From: a marine group bacterium Sva0996 bin134 | GTDB lineage: Bacteria; Actinomycetota; Acidimicrobiia; Acidimicrobiales; Bin134 | Length of the DNA stretch: 64,000 nucleotides | Assembly: GCA_002239105.1 (NCBI GenBank) | Contig: MPNQ01000016.1 | Coordinates: 1 to 64,000, forward strand | Reading direction: 5' to 3' | In this document: piece by piece, positions 1 through 7,023 of the stretch | How positions within the stretch are numbered: position 1 is the first letter of the stretch | How the letters are laid out: each line of letters opens with the position of its first letter | Position numbers and translations under genes: made by a program | Notes under the pieces: generated by a model | Seen by the model: only the letters and a program-made list of their open reading frames with translations | Database searches by the model: none | Told to the model about the DNA's origin: nothing

Positions 1-584
1 CCGCACCAGCCGCTACGTCTGCCCCATCCACCCCCGCACCAACGCCTCAACCCACACCAGTTCCCACCCCCGCACCTACGCCTCAGCCCACACAAGCACC
101 CCCGCCCACGCAGACGCCGAAGCCCACCCCTGCCCCCACGCCTCCTCCTACACCGGAGCCGACACCGATTCCCGAATCCGATCTGCCCTCGGTGGAGCTG
201 GTGAACGTGGCCTCCGGGAACAATGTCAATCTGGCCAGCTTCGCCCCTTCTGACCGGCCAATTGTTCTGTGGTTCTGGGCCCCTCATTGACCCACCTGCC
301 GCCGGGAAGCCCCCGGCGTCGAGCAGTTCGCTCGAGACAATGCCGACAAGCTCACCGTCATCGGAGTCGGAACTCAGGACAACCTAGGACTGGCTCAGAG
401 CTTCGTGCAGGCCACCGGAACCACCTTCACCATGCTCTGGGACCGGACCTTCCAGTCCTGGAACCAGCTTGGGATTACCGGCCAGCCCGCCGGAATGCTC
501 CTGAACCGATACGGGCAGATCCTCGACCAGTGGCGAGGCGACATTCCCCGTAACGACGTACTAGACGCCATAGAGGATCTCTAG
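1..584 (+). CDS. TlpA/DsbE-like thioredoxin-fold protein with UGA (selenocysteine) in the active site, 5' partial
   Basis: The reading frame is open from the left edge (codons in phase with base 3) to TAG at 582-584, except for one TGA at 288-290. Before it lies a Pro/Thr/Ala linker of about 55 residues, then a strand ending LWFWAPH. After it the frame continues PTCRREAP and then a complete thioredoxin-like C-terminal half, including the cis-Pro segment GQPAG at about 480-495. In actinobacterial DsbE/DsbF-like proteins the matching site reads WAPWCPxC, so the TGA replaces the first cysteine, giving U-P-T-C. A hairpin follows at 296-326. The tandem copy at 584-1195 has TGA at the same place. 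Expected role: extracytoplasmic thiol-disulfide or peroxide redox chemistry. The N-terminus lies outside the window; by analogy with the copy it is probably a lipoprotein. The alternative is a pair of pseudogenes, which is unlikely because both open frames are otherwise intact. Confidence 0.8.
296..326 (+). promoter_or_regulatory. candidate bacterial SECIS hairpin (first TlpA-like gene)
   Basis: Directly 3' of the TGA at 288-290, bases 300-306 (CGCCGGG) pair perfectly with 312-318 (CCCGGCG) around the 5-nt loop AAGCC. An outer CTGC/GCAG stem (296-299 with 323-326) stacks below a 4-nt bulge at 319-322. The apical loop starts 16 nt after the UGA, within the range for bacterial SECIS elements. 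Part of the pairing could come from coding constraint (codons for R-R-E-A-P), so covariation in homologues would be needed for proof. Confidence 0.55.
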
Positions 585-1195
585 TGACTCAGATCAACAA
601 TTGCCGATTCAAGATCCTGACAGTTGCCATCGCTTTGGCCCTCGGCGCCGCGGCCTGCGGAGGCGGTGACGACAGCCCCGCAGGCTCCCCCAGCGTTCCG
701 ACCGAAGCGGCCGCCCCAACTCAGGCACCAGCCCCGACCGAAGCGCCAGCCGCAGAAACAGCGCCAGAAAGCGCAGCACCGGCCCCGGCGTCTGACCTGC
801 CCTCGGTCGAGATGGTTGACGTGGCCACCGGAACCACCGTGAATCTGGCCAGCTTTGCCCCCGCGGAACAGCCCCTGGTTCTGTGGTTCTGGGCGCCCCA
901 TTGAACCATCTGCCGCCGGGAAGCCCCCAGCGTCGAGCAGTTTGCTCGAAACAATGCCGACAAGCTCACCGTCATCGGAGTCGGAACCCAAGACAGCCTC
1001 GGGTTGGCTGAGAGCTTCGTGCAATCCACCGGAACCACTTTCACCATGCTTTGGGATCCGACATTTGAGTCTTGGCGTCAGCTAGGTATCTCCGGACAGC
1101 CCGCAGGAATGCTGTTGGACAGCAACGGCACGATTTTGACCTCATGGCGGGGAGGCATTCCCCAGAGTCGAGTGTTAGAGGCCGTCGGCGCTTAG
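584..1195 (+). CDS. TlpA/DsbE-like selenoprotein lipoprotein with UxxC motif
   Basis: GTG start at 584 overlaps the TAG of the upstream copy. Residues 1-25 form a lipoprotein signal ending in the lipobox LGAAAC (Cys25). An Ala/Pro/Thr-rich linker runs to about residue 68, followed by a thioredoxin-like domain. TGA at 902-904 is codon 107 and falls where WAPWCxxC is expected (here WAPH-U-T-I-C). The frame stays open to TAG at 1193-1195, giving 203 residues with Sec. The C-terminal half keeps the VIGVG strand, the TGTTFTMLWD region and the cis-Pro GQPAG. It is a tandem duplicate of the gene upstream: the part around and after the active site is nearly identical, while the linkers differ. Likely a surface-anchored redox enzyme; no partner membrane protein (CcdA type) lies next to it. 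Conventional annotation would give a 106-aa fragment. Confidence 0.82.
910..940 (+). promoter_or_regulatory. candidate bacterial SECIS hairpin (second TlpA-like gene)
   Basis: Same fold as the element at 296-326. Bases 914-920 pair with 926-932 around the loop AAGCC, with one C-A mismatch (917 against 929). The outer CTGC (910-913) pairs with GCAG (937-940), and a 4-nt TCGA bulge lies at 933-936. The loop starts 16 nt after the TGA at 902-904. The mismatch makes it weaker than the copy upstream. Confidence 0.45.
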
Positions 1196-2253
1196 ACGAA
1201 CGGCAGCTTGACCACGGCGGCCGGCACTAAGTTGCCCCTCATATCCACGGCCAATTCGTCTCCGATATCGGCATCGGGAGGAACAAACGCCAGCGCAATG
1301 CCCGCTTCCAGCATGGGCGAGAAATTGCCGGACGTGACCTCGCCCACAACCTCGCCGTTCCGAAGCACAGCCTGGCCCTCCCGGGGCGGTCGTCGACCTT
1401 CAACACGCAATCCCCGCAGCCGGCGGTGAACGCCCCGCTCCCGCTCGGCGGCCAGAGCCTCCCGCCCTTGGAATGAGGGCTTGTCCCATCGCACCACCCA
1501 GCCCAGCCCCGCTTGTAGAGGGGTGATGCCTTCACCCAGCTCGTGGCCGTGCAACGGCAGCCCGGCCTCCAGGCGCAGGGTGTCGCGGGCCCCCAGTCCG
1601 GCGGGAGTGATTCCAACTGCGGTCACCGCATCCCAGAGCCGCTCAGCGGCCTCCGCGGGCACTGCGATCTCCACCCCGTCCTCGCCGGTGTAGCCGGTGC
1701 CGGACACCGTCAACCGGATCCCGTCCCACTCCACTAGGGCCACGCAATTGCGGGCTACCTCCGACGCATCGGGCGACACCGCGGCCAGCCGGTTTCGGGC
1801 CTCGGGACCTTGCACGGCCAATACCGCCCGACTGCCGGTCACATCGACGGCGCCGAAGCCAGCGTCGGCACCAGAGCCCCCTAGGGCGGCGCGCACCCGG
1901 TCGGTGTTGGATGCGTTGGGCATCACGTCGAAGCTGTTCTCATCGGTCCACCACACGATGATGTCGTCCAGCACCGAGCCGTCGTCGTCAAGCAGGTGGG
2001 TGTATTGGGTACGACCGGGGGCGATCCGGGCCAGATCATTGGTGAACGCCTGCTGGAGCCGGTCATAGGCATCGGGACCGGAAACCCGAAGTGTGCCCAG
2101 ATGGCTCACATCGAATACCACCGCGTCTGTCCGGCACGACCGATGCTCGGCCAGTGTTCCCGACGGATAGGAAAGCGGCATCTCCCAACCGCCGAAGGGA
2201 ACCATCTTGGCCCCCAACGCTCGATGCCGGCCCTCCAGTGGAGAGGAACGCAC
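1192..2253 (-). CDS. gcvT: aminomethyltransferase (glycine cleavage system T protein)
   Basis: 353 aa, usual GcvT length. It transfers the aminomethyl carbon from lipoylated GcvH to tetrahydrofolate in glycine cleavage, in the cytoplasm. Visible features are the N-terminal MVPFGGWEMPL, the central YTGEDGVEI with GARDTLRLEAGLPLHG, and the C-terminal barrel with VTSGNFSPMLEAGIALAFV. The frame extends further upstream, but the first 48 codons are arginine-rich and overlap the neighbouring gene, so the GTG at 2253 was chosen (8 bp after that gene's stop). Its stop codon overlaps the stop of the convergent selenoprotein gene. gcvH lies about 3.3 kb upstream in the same strand block; gcvP is not in the window. 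Confidence 0.93.
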   Translation of the reverse strand: MRSSPLEGRHRALGAKMVPFGGWEMPLSYPSGTLAEHRSCRTDAVVFDVSHLGTLRVSGPDAYDRLQQAFTNDLARIAPGRTQYTHLLDDDGSVLDDIIVWWTDENSFDVMPNASNTDRVRAALGGSGADAGFGAVDVTGSRAVLAVQGPEARNRLAAVSPDASEVARNCVALVEWDGIRLTVSGTGYTGEDGVEIAVPAEAAERLWDAVTAVGITPAGLGARDTLRLEAGLPLHGHELGEGITPLQAGLGWVVRWDKPSFQGREALAAERERGVHRRLRGLRVEGRRPPREGQAVLRNGEVVGEVTSGNFSPMLEAGIALAFVPPDADIGDELAVDMRGNLVPAAVVKLPFV

Positions 2254-2261
2254 GTCGCCGG

Positions 2262-2627
2262 TTAGCCCAATCCGGCGCCCGCGCCAGTATGGGTCAGGTC
2301 GCCACCCACCCCGGAGACGTCGTCGAAGCCGTACTTGCTCAACAGGTTTCGGTAGTCGCGCTGGCAGAGGACAACCACGTCGACGTTCGGATGGCATTCC
2401 CGCAATCGGCGGACCTTGCCGTTCTTGCGGGTGATGTACTTCTGACGCGCCGTGGTGATCTCCACGTAGCGATCGAACTGGGGCAAATAGAAATCAGGGG
2501 TGAATGCCTCGGTCACCTCGCCAGACTCGTTGCGGGAGAGCACAAAGGTGTCGGGCTCGTAATGCCACTCAACTCCGTAGAAATCGAGCAGCTCTGCGAA
2601 CTGCCGCTCCGAATCGTGGGCAAACAC
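2262..2627 (-). CDS. conserved hypothetical protein, possible PD-(D/E)xK nuclease fold
   Basis: 121 aa from a GTG start, between merR and gcvT on the same strand. The core reads FTPDFYLP followed eight residues later by YVEIT, then a Lys/Arg-rich segment (ARQKYITRKNGKVRRL) and VDVVVLCQRDY. The spacing of the Asp, the Glu-Ile-Thr and the basic residues resembles small PD-(D/E)xK nucleases such as Holliday-junction or very-short-patch types. That assignment is my inference from the motif. Function unknown. No signal peptide or membrane segment. Confidence 0.7.
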   Translation of the reverse strand: MFAHDSERQFAELLDFYGVEWHYEPDTFVLSRNESGEVTEAFTPDFYLPQFDRYVEITTARQKYITRKNGKVRRLRECHPNVDVVVLCQRDYRNLLSKYGFDDVSGVGGDLTHTGAGAGLG

Positions 2628-2644
2628 TCTTCCGCAGGCCTCCC

Positions 2645-3142
2645 CTAGGAACCGGTTTGGGCGGCGCTAACGCCGGTTACGGGCTGGGACGTATCCACCG
2701 GCCCGTCCTCTTCGACCGGAAGCTCCCTCACCGCGGCTTCCACTTCTTCGATCAAGCCCTCCATGCGGAGGTAGAGCGCCCCTTGGCCTTGGCGCAGCGC
2801 ATCCAAGATCTGCTCGTCGGTGCGGACCAGCAGCGACTTGTTGCCGTTGATCACCAGATCAGCGCTGGCCACATCCTCACCTAGTTCGTCGCGCAGGTAG
2901 TCGAACACCTCGCGTACCCGCTGGAGGGCGATCCCCTCGTCCAACAGCCGCTTGATCAGCTTTAGCTCCAACAGATCTTTGTAGGAGTACCGACGGCGAC
3001 TGCCGCTTCCCACGGCGGCCTGTGCGGTAGAGCGCACCAACCCGGTACGGGTCCAATAGTCCAGCTGACGGTAGGTAATGTCGACGATCTCGACGGTCTG
3101 GGGCGAACTGAAGTCGCTGGCTATCTGTCGGTGATCGCTCAT
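2645..3142 (-). CDS. MerR-family transcriptional regulator
   Basis: 165 aa. An N-terminal MerR-type winged helix begins around residue 20 (VDITYRQLDYWTRTGLVRST, then RRRYSYKDLLELKLIKRLLDEGIALQRVREV), followed by a C-terminal acidic region and no metal-binding cysteines. It corresponds by position to the second MerR gene of the mycobacterial garA cluster (near Rv1830). The start is placed at the ATG at 3142 rather than at the longer frame. A strong promoter with an internal palindrome lies 70-100 bp upstream, consistent with autoregulation. Confidence 0.85.
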   Translation of the reverse strand: MSDHRQIASDFSSPQTVEIVDITYRQLDYWTRTGLVRSTAQAAVGSGSRRRYSYKDLLELKLIKRLLDEGIALQRVREVFDYLRDELGEDVASADLVINGNKSLLVRTDEQILDALRQGQGALYLRMEGLIEEVEAAVRELPVEEDGPVDTSQPVTGVSAAQTGS

Positions 3143-3211
3143 ATGACTCTCCAAGTCCGGGGCGCGCTCCAAATTCGGCTTATTACACCGGGGAAACTAC
3201 GCCAATGGATT

Positions 3212-3245
3212 TCCACAGGGTAAACCTCGTCCTGTGGATTGTCAA
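3212..3245 (-). promoter_or_regulatory. sigma70-like promoter with 8-bp inverted repeat, upstream of merR
   Basis: On the minus strand a perfect -35 TTGACA (3240-3245) is followed by a 17-bp spacer and the -10-like TACCCT (3217-3222). A perfect 8-bp inverted repeat, TCCACAGG (3212-3219) and CCTGTGGA (3231-3238) with an 11-bp centre, covers the spacer and the -10. That is where MerR-family proteins bind. It probably drives merR and the genes downstream of it. Confidence 0.6.
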
Positions 3246-3261
3246 GGACGGATGGAGGGCG

Positions 3262-3762
3262 TCAGCCGTTGAAGTCCTCTGGAGTCACCTGGTCCAAGAA
3301 CTCGCGGAATTGGTCCAGAACCTCTTCGGCCGGAGGCTCTTCACCTTCGGTCTCCTCGGGCTCCACGGCGTGTCCGGCGGCTTCCAGCACCGACTCATCG
3401 GCAAATATGGGCGCCCCGGTTCGCACGGCCAACGCCACCGCATCCGAGGGCCGGCTGGAGACCCGGCGAGCCCCGTTGCCCCCCGCCAACTCCAACTCGG
3501 CATAGAAGGTCCGGTCCCGCAACTCGGTCACGATGATGCGCTCGAGCCGCACTCCCAGGTCGTCCAGCACGTTCTTGAACAGGTCGTGGGTCATGGGACG
3601 GGGTGTCTCCACCTCCTCCATGGCCAGCGCTATGGCCTGGGCCTCGGCCCCTCCGATGAAGATGGGTAGCATCCGACATTCACCTTCGGTTTCCCGCAGC
3701 AGCACGATCGGGGCATTGGACGGCAGTTCGATCCGCACCCCGACCAGCTCCATCTCCTTCAT
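3262..3762 (-). CDS. bifunctional nuclease family protein (DUF151)
   Basis: 166 aa. The DUF151 domain covers residues 1-130: MELVGVRIELPSNAPIVLL, then LPIFIGGAEAQAIALAME, RPMTHDLFKNVLDDLG, and SRPSDAVALAVRTGAPIF, all typical of the family. A Glu-rich tail follows. Plant and bacterial relatives are reported to have RNase/DNase activity; the in vivo role in actinobacteria is unclear. The start is at the ATG at 3762, preceded by a G-rich ribosome-binding stretch; a second ATG lies three codons on. The gene sits between hpt and merR and corresponds to Rv1829 of the mycobacterial cluster. Confidence 0.9.
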   Translation of the reverse strand: MKEMELVGVRIELPSNAPIVLLRETEGECRMLPIFIGGAEAQAIALAMEEVETPRPMTHDLFKNVLDDLGVRLERIIVTELRDRTFYAELELAGGNGARRVSSRPSDAVALAVRTGAPIFADESVLEAAGHAVEPEETEGEEPPAEEVLDQFREFLDQVTPEDFNG

Positions 3763-3772
3763 CGCCCCCACG

Positions 3773-4330
3773 TTAGTAGAGGATAGAGACATAAGCGTCG
3801 GGATCGTCGGCCAGCAGGTCGGGATCTCCAATAACCAGTCTGTCCAGGTTGCGGTAGCGTCCGGCCCAGTCCAAGCCGTAACCCAAGAAGAACTCATCCG
3901 GGGCCTCGAAACCCATGTAATCGGGCTCAATGGGCAGGATGCGGCGGGCGCTCCGGTTGAGCAGAGCGGCCACCGCCACCGAAGCGGCCGACCGGCGGTG
4001 CAACTCCCCTACCAGGTATCCAAGGCTCAGCCCGGTGTCCACGATGTCCTCCACCAGCACTACCTCTCGACCACTCACATCGCAGTCCAAGTCCTTCACC
4101 AACCGGACCCGTCCCGAGTCGGCGGCGAACCGGGACAAAGCCATGAAGTCCACCTCGACCGAGATGTCCACCGCCCGTACCAGATCAGCGAGGAACGGAA
4201 GACTCCCTTTAAGCACAGACACCAGCACTGCCCCGTCCGAGCACTGCCCCGAGATCTCCGACGCCACGCGCCCAACAGCCTGCTGAATTGCTTCCCGGCT
4301 CGCGAACAGCTCGGGCTCGGCGTGGCCCAC
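3773..4330 (-). CDS. hpt: hypoxanthine phosphoribosyltransferase
   Basis: 185 aa. A type I PRTase fold with the PRPP-binding signature VVLVEDIVDTGLSLGYL near residues 90-107, the early VLKGSLPFLADLVR loop, and the C-terminal EFFLGYGLDWAGRYRNL purine-binding hood typical of HGPRT. It salvages hypoxanthine and guanine with PRPP. It lies 4 bp from ftsR and 10 bp from the DUF151 gene, so it is probably co-transcribed. As I recall it, hpt is not part of the corresponding mycobacterial cluster, so it looks like an insertion into the conserved order. Confidence 0.93.
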   Translation of the reverse strand: MGHAEPELFASREAIQQAVGRVASEISGQCSDGAVLVSVLKGSLPFLADLVRAVDISVEVDFMALSRFAADSGRVRLVKDLDCDVSGREVVLVEDIVDTGLSLGYLVGELHRRSAASVAVAALLNRSARRILPIEPDYMGFEAPDEFFLGYGLDWAGRYRNLDRLVIGDPDLLADDPDAYVSILY

Positions 4331-4334
4331 GCCG

Positions 4335-5060
4335 TTACCGACTCTTGGTGTGGTTGGACAATGCGCACCGGAGCAGCGAGAGCCGTAACTCCGATCCGAG
4401 GTTGATCAGCTCTACCAATGCGTCCTGAGACTGCCTGCGGGACCGGTCTGTGCGCTGCATCACCATGGGCATGATCCGTTGCTCCAGAAGGCCCGCTTCC
4501 CGTTCTGCCGCAGATTTGTAGGCCCGCAAATGGCGGGGCTCCACCCCATGGTCCAAGAATCCGGCTGCGACCTTGGCCACGATCACCGCTTCAGCGTCGT
4601 AGTGCGACAGCGCTCCATCATCTATGGGCTCAATGAGACCGAACTTTTGAAGATCCATGACCTTGGACCGGCTCAGGCCGCTGGCCGAGGCCAATTCATC
4701 AAGGGTCAGAGCAACCGACACCGCCCCTGAGTCCAGTGGGTTCGGCCGCCCACTGCTTCGGGAGCCGGAGGCAGCCCCTTCTCCGCTGGATCCTCTATTG
4801 CCCTCGTCTTCGCCAAGGTCCTCGTGGTCGATGCGCTCCTTGATTACCTTGAGAGGCAGAAAATGATCACGCTGCTGTTCCAAGATCCACCGCAACCGGC
4901 TGATGTCGGTATCGGTGAACTTCCGGTAGCCGGATTGGTTGCGCTCGGGATCAATGAGGCCCTGGCTCTCCAAGAAGCGGATCTTGGAGATGCTTATGTC
5001 GGCGAACTCGTTCTTCAGCAAGTCCAGGACCTGGCCGATCGACCGATGCTGGGCGCTCAT
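4335..5060 (-). CDS. ftsR: MerR-family regulator FtsR-like
   Basis: 241 aa. The N-terminal MerR winged helix (SIGQVLDLLKNEFADISISK, then IRFLESQGLIDPERN and SGYRKFTDTDISRLRWILEQ) is joined by a low-complexity Glu/Gly/Ser linker (about 85-110) to a C-terminal effector/dimer domain (LTLDELASASGLSRSKVMDL onward). This is the architecture of Rv1828/FtsR, which in corynebacteria activates ftsZ. The start overlaps the stop of garA by 4 bp (ATGA), so translation is coupled. Confidence 0.88.
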   Translation of the reverse strand: MSAQHRSIGQVLDLLKNEFADISISKIRFLESQGLIDPERNQSGYRKFTDTDISRLRWILEQQRDHFLPLKVIKERIDHEDLGEDEGNRGSSGEGAASGSRSSGRPNPLDSGAVSVALTLDELASASGLSRSKVMDLQKFGLIEPIDDGALSHYDAEAVIVAKVAAGFLDHGVEPRHLRAYKSAAEREAGLLEQRIMPMVMQRTDRSRRQSQDALVELINLGSELRLSLLRCALSNHTKSR

Positions 5061-5545
5061 TCGCTGGTCCCGTCGTAGTACACCAGCTTGAAACGACCCA
5101 CTTGGAGCTCGTCGCCGTTCTTCAGCCCGGCATCTTCCACCCGTCGGCTGTTCAGATAAGTGCCGTTCAGCGAACCCATGTCCTTGACGTGCTGCACCAA
5201 ACCGTCTCGGTAGACCTCCGCGTGCCGCCGGGACACCGTGATGTCGTCCAGGAAGATGTCGGAGTCGGGATGGCGGCCCACCGTGACTCGGGCCGGAGAC
5301 AGCTCGAAGCGGCTGCCCGCCGCCGGTCCCTGAGTAACCACCAGCACCGCCGGGTAGCGAATCAGGTCGGCCTCCAGTTCTAATTCGGTGGTGGGCTCGT
5401 CTACGGACAAGGACTCCTCAGAGTCGTCAGCCTGCTTGAGGCGATGCCCGCACGACGCGCAGAAATTGACGCCTGCCTCGCTGGGAAAGCCGCACAGCGG
5501 GCAATTGGCCTCTTTGGCCCCGTCATCGAAGGGTTGTGATGTCAA
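5057..5545 (-). CDS. garA: FHA-domain protein, GarA/OdhI-like, with N-terminal zinc ribbon
   Basis: 162 aa. A zinc ribbon comes first (Cys15, Cys18, Cys29, Cys32), then a threonine pair in an acidic context (DEPTTELE, Thr52/Thr53). This matches the ETT phospho-switch position of GarA/OdhI. An FHA domain covers residues 66-160, with GRHPDSDIFL, SRRHAEVYR and GSLNGTYLN. GarA-type proteins, when unphosphorylated, inhibit 2-oxoglutarate dehydrogenase and control glutamate metabolism under Ser/Thr kinases such as PknB and PknG. The zinc ribbon is an addition relative to mycobacterial GarA. The gene overlaps gcvH and ftsR by 4 bp each. Confidence 0.88.
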   Translation of the reverse strand: MTSQPFDDGAKEANCPLCGFPSEAGVNFCASCGHRLKQADDSEESLSVDEPTTELELEADLIRYPAVLVVTQGPAAGSRFELSPARVTVGRHPDSDIFLDDITVSRRHAEVYRDGLVQHVKDMGSLNGTYLNSRRVEDAGLKNGDELQVGRFKLVYYDGTSE

Positions 5546-5928
5546 TCGACGGTCTCCGTCAGATCGGTGTAGGCCGCCGCATCCAAGAGATTCTCCAGCT
5601 CCGAGAGGTCGGAGGCTTCAATCACACAGATCCACCCCTCTCCGTAGGGGTCCTCGTTCAGGCGTTCAGGGTGGTCGATCAGGTCGTTGTTCACCTCTAC
5701 CACGACACCGGACACCGGAGCGTAGATCTCCGATACCGACTTGGTGGACTCCACTTCGCTAAATGGCTCTCCACAGGCCACATCGGTACCCACCGGGGGT
5801 AGTTCGATAAAGACCACGTCGCCAAGGGCGTCTTGGGCGTAATCGGTGATCCCCAAACTCACCCGGTTGCCTTCGACCTTGATCCACTCGTGGTCTTCGG
5901 AGTAACGCAGCTCGCCGGGAACGTTCAT
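5542..5928 (-). CDS. gcvH: glycine cleavage system H protein
   Basis: 128 aa lipoyl-carrier protein. The lipoylation site is Lys63 within ESTKSVSE; it is preceded by SLGITDYAQDALGDVVFIELP and followed by APVSGVVVEVN and EGWICVIE. It shuttles the aminomethyl group from GcvP to GcvT. ATG 5928 was preferred to a GTG two codons earlier. It is the first gene of the gcvH-garA-ftsR-hpt-DUF151 run, linked to garA by a 4-bp overlap. Confidence 0.95.
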   Translation of the reverse strand: MNVPGELRYSEDHEWIKVEGNRVSLGITDYAQDALGDVVFIELPPVGTDVACGEPFSEVESTKSVSEIYAPVSGVVVEVNNDLIDHPERLNEDPYGEGWICVIEASDLSELENLLDAAAYTDLTETVD

Positions 5929-5965
5929 GAACACAACCTACTGGCTGCCGCCCAAACTCTCAACC

Positions 5966-6574
5966 TCAGCTTGAGGCTGCGGCTCTGCCGCCCCGGCCCT
6001 CAGTGAGTGCCCGCCGTGCTCGGGGGATGTACTCCACCGCCGCGTAGTAGCTGAGCGCCAATGAGGGGATTCCGAGACCCCATCCCACACCGCTAATAGC
6101 GGCTGCCCCACCCACACTGGAGTCCCCCAGCAGCAAGAGGGGGAGGGCGAACATGAGGCCGAACGTGGCTGTCTTCCCGGTCCAGGTCACGTCTATCCGG
6201 CGAGCCCCCAATGCGCCCAACACCACCACGACCAGAGAGACGACGGCCTCTCTCGCCAGCATGGGCACCCCGAAGGCCACGTGGAGGGAACCGTCAACCA
6301 TCATCGCCACCACCGCGGCCAAGAACATCAGCCGGTCGGCGGTGGGATCCAGGATCTTCCCCAACTCCGAGCCCTGGTCGAAACGCCGGGCGATGTAGCC
6401 GTCCACCCAGTCGGTCGCCCCCAGCGCTCCAAGCAGGATGGCGGCCCCGGCCCGATTGCCCATGCCCAACAACAGCACGCAGAACACCGGCACACACCCC
6501 AGCCGCAGCACCGACACGAAGTTGGGAACCGTCAAGATTCGAGATGCGCTGGGCGACGACTGGGCTTCCGCCAT
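5966..6574 (-). CDS. pgsA: CDP-alcohol phosphatidyltransferase (PgsA-type)
   Basis: 202 aa membrane protein with several hydrophobic helices. The CDP-OH-P transferase signature D-G-x2-A-R-x8-G-x3-D-x3-D is present at about residues 58-80 (VDGYIARRFDQGSELGKILD, then PTADR). It probably forms phosphatidylglycerophosphate from CDP-diacylglycerol and glycerol-3-phosphate; other CDP-alcohol acceptors cannot be ruled out from sequence alone. It lies just upstream of gcvH, as pgsA2 does in mycobacteria. Confidence 0.85.
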   Translation of the reverse strand: MAEAQSSPSASRILTVPNFVSVLRLGCVPVFCVLLLGMGNRAGAAILLGALGATDWVDGYIARRFDQGSELGKILDPTADRLMFLAAVVAMMVDGSLHVAFGVPMLAREAVVSLVVVVLGALGARRIDVTWTGKTATFGLMFALPLLLLGDSSVGGAAAISGVGWGLGIPSLALSYYAAVEYIPRARRALTEGRGGRAAASS

Positions 6575-6621
6575 GATCGAAGATGTTACGGCTCAGATGC
6601 CCTGGCTCCTAGCATGGGGCC

Positions 6622-7023
6622 ATGGCCAGCGTGTTTACCATGATCATCAACCGCGACCTGCCGGGCCACTTCGTGTGGGAGGACGATGACTGCGTAGTCA
6701 TCTTGTCCATCAACCCCACCCAAACCGGCCACTCGCTGGTCGTGCCTCGGGCCGAGATCGACCACTGGCTGGACGTCCCCCCGGAACTGGCCGCCCATCT
6801 CATGGTTGTGGCCCAAATGGTTGGCTCAGCCCAGATGGCCGCATTCGGACCGCCCCGGGTGGGGCTGATCATTGCCGGCCACGAGGTGCCCCACACCCAC
6901 TTGCATGTGATCCCTATGTTCGGCATCGGCGACTTGAGCTTCACCAGCGCAAAGGCCTCGGTTCCCCCTGAGGAGCTGTCCTCAGCCGCCGAACTCCTGC
7001 GCTCCCATATGCCGGTGAGTTAG
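6622..7023 (+). CDS. HIT-family nucleotide-binding protein
   Basis: 133 aa. The histidine triad HTHLHVIP lies at residues 93-100, preceded by GHSLVVPR, the usual Hint-like layout. Family members hydrolyse AMP-linked substrates (AMP-lysine, AMP-NH2, Ap4A and similar). It starts at ATG 6622, divergent from pgsA, and its stop overlaps the stop of the convergent DUF2079 gene. Confidence 0.9.
   Translation: MASVFTMIINRDLPGHFVWEDDDCVVILSINPTQTGHSLVVPRAEIDHWLDVPPELAAHLMVVAQMVGSAQMAAFGPPRVGLIIAGHEVPHTHLHVIPMFGIGDLSFTSAKASVPPEELSSAAELLRSHMPVS

Noticed and set aside
1..170. Pro/Thr/Ala-rich stretch as a noncoding minisatellite
   Set aside because: It is in frame with the thioredoxin domain and matches the linker type of the tandem copy.
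581..1024. Antisense open frames over the selenoprotein genes and similar long antisense frames elsewhere
   Set aside because: They are Arg/Gly-rich shadows caused by GC-rich third positions, without family motifs.
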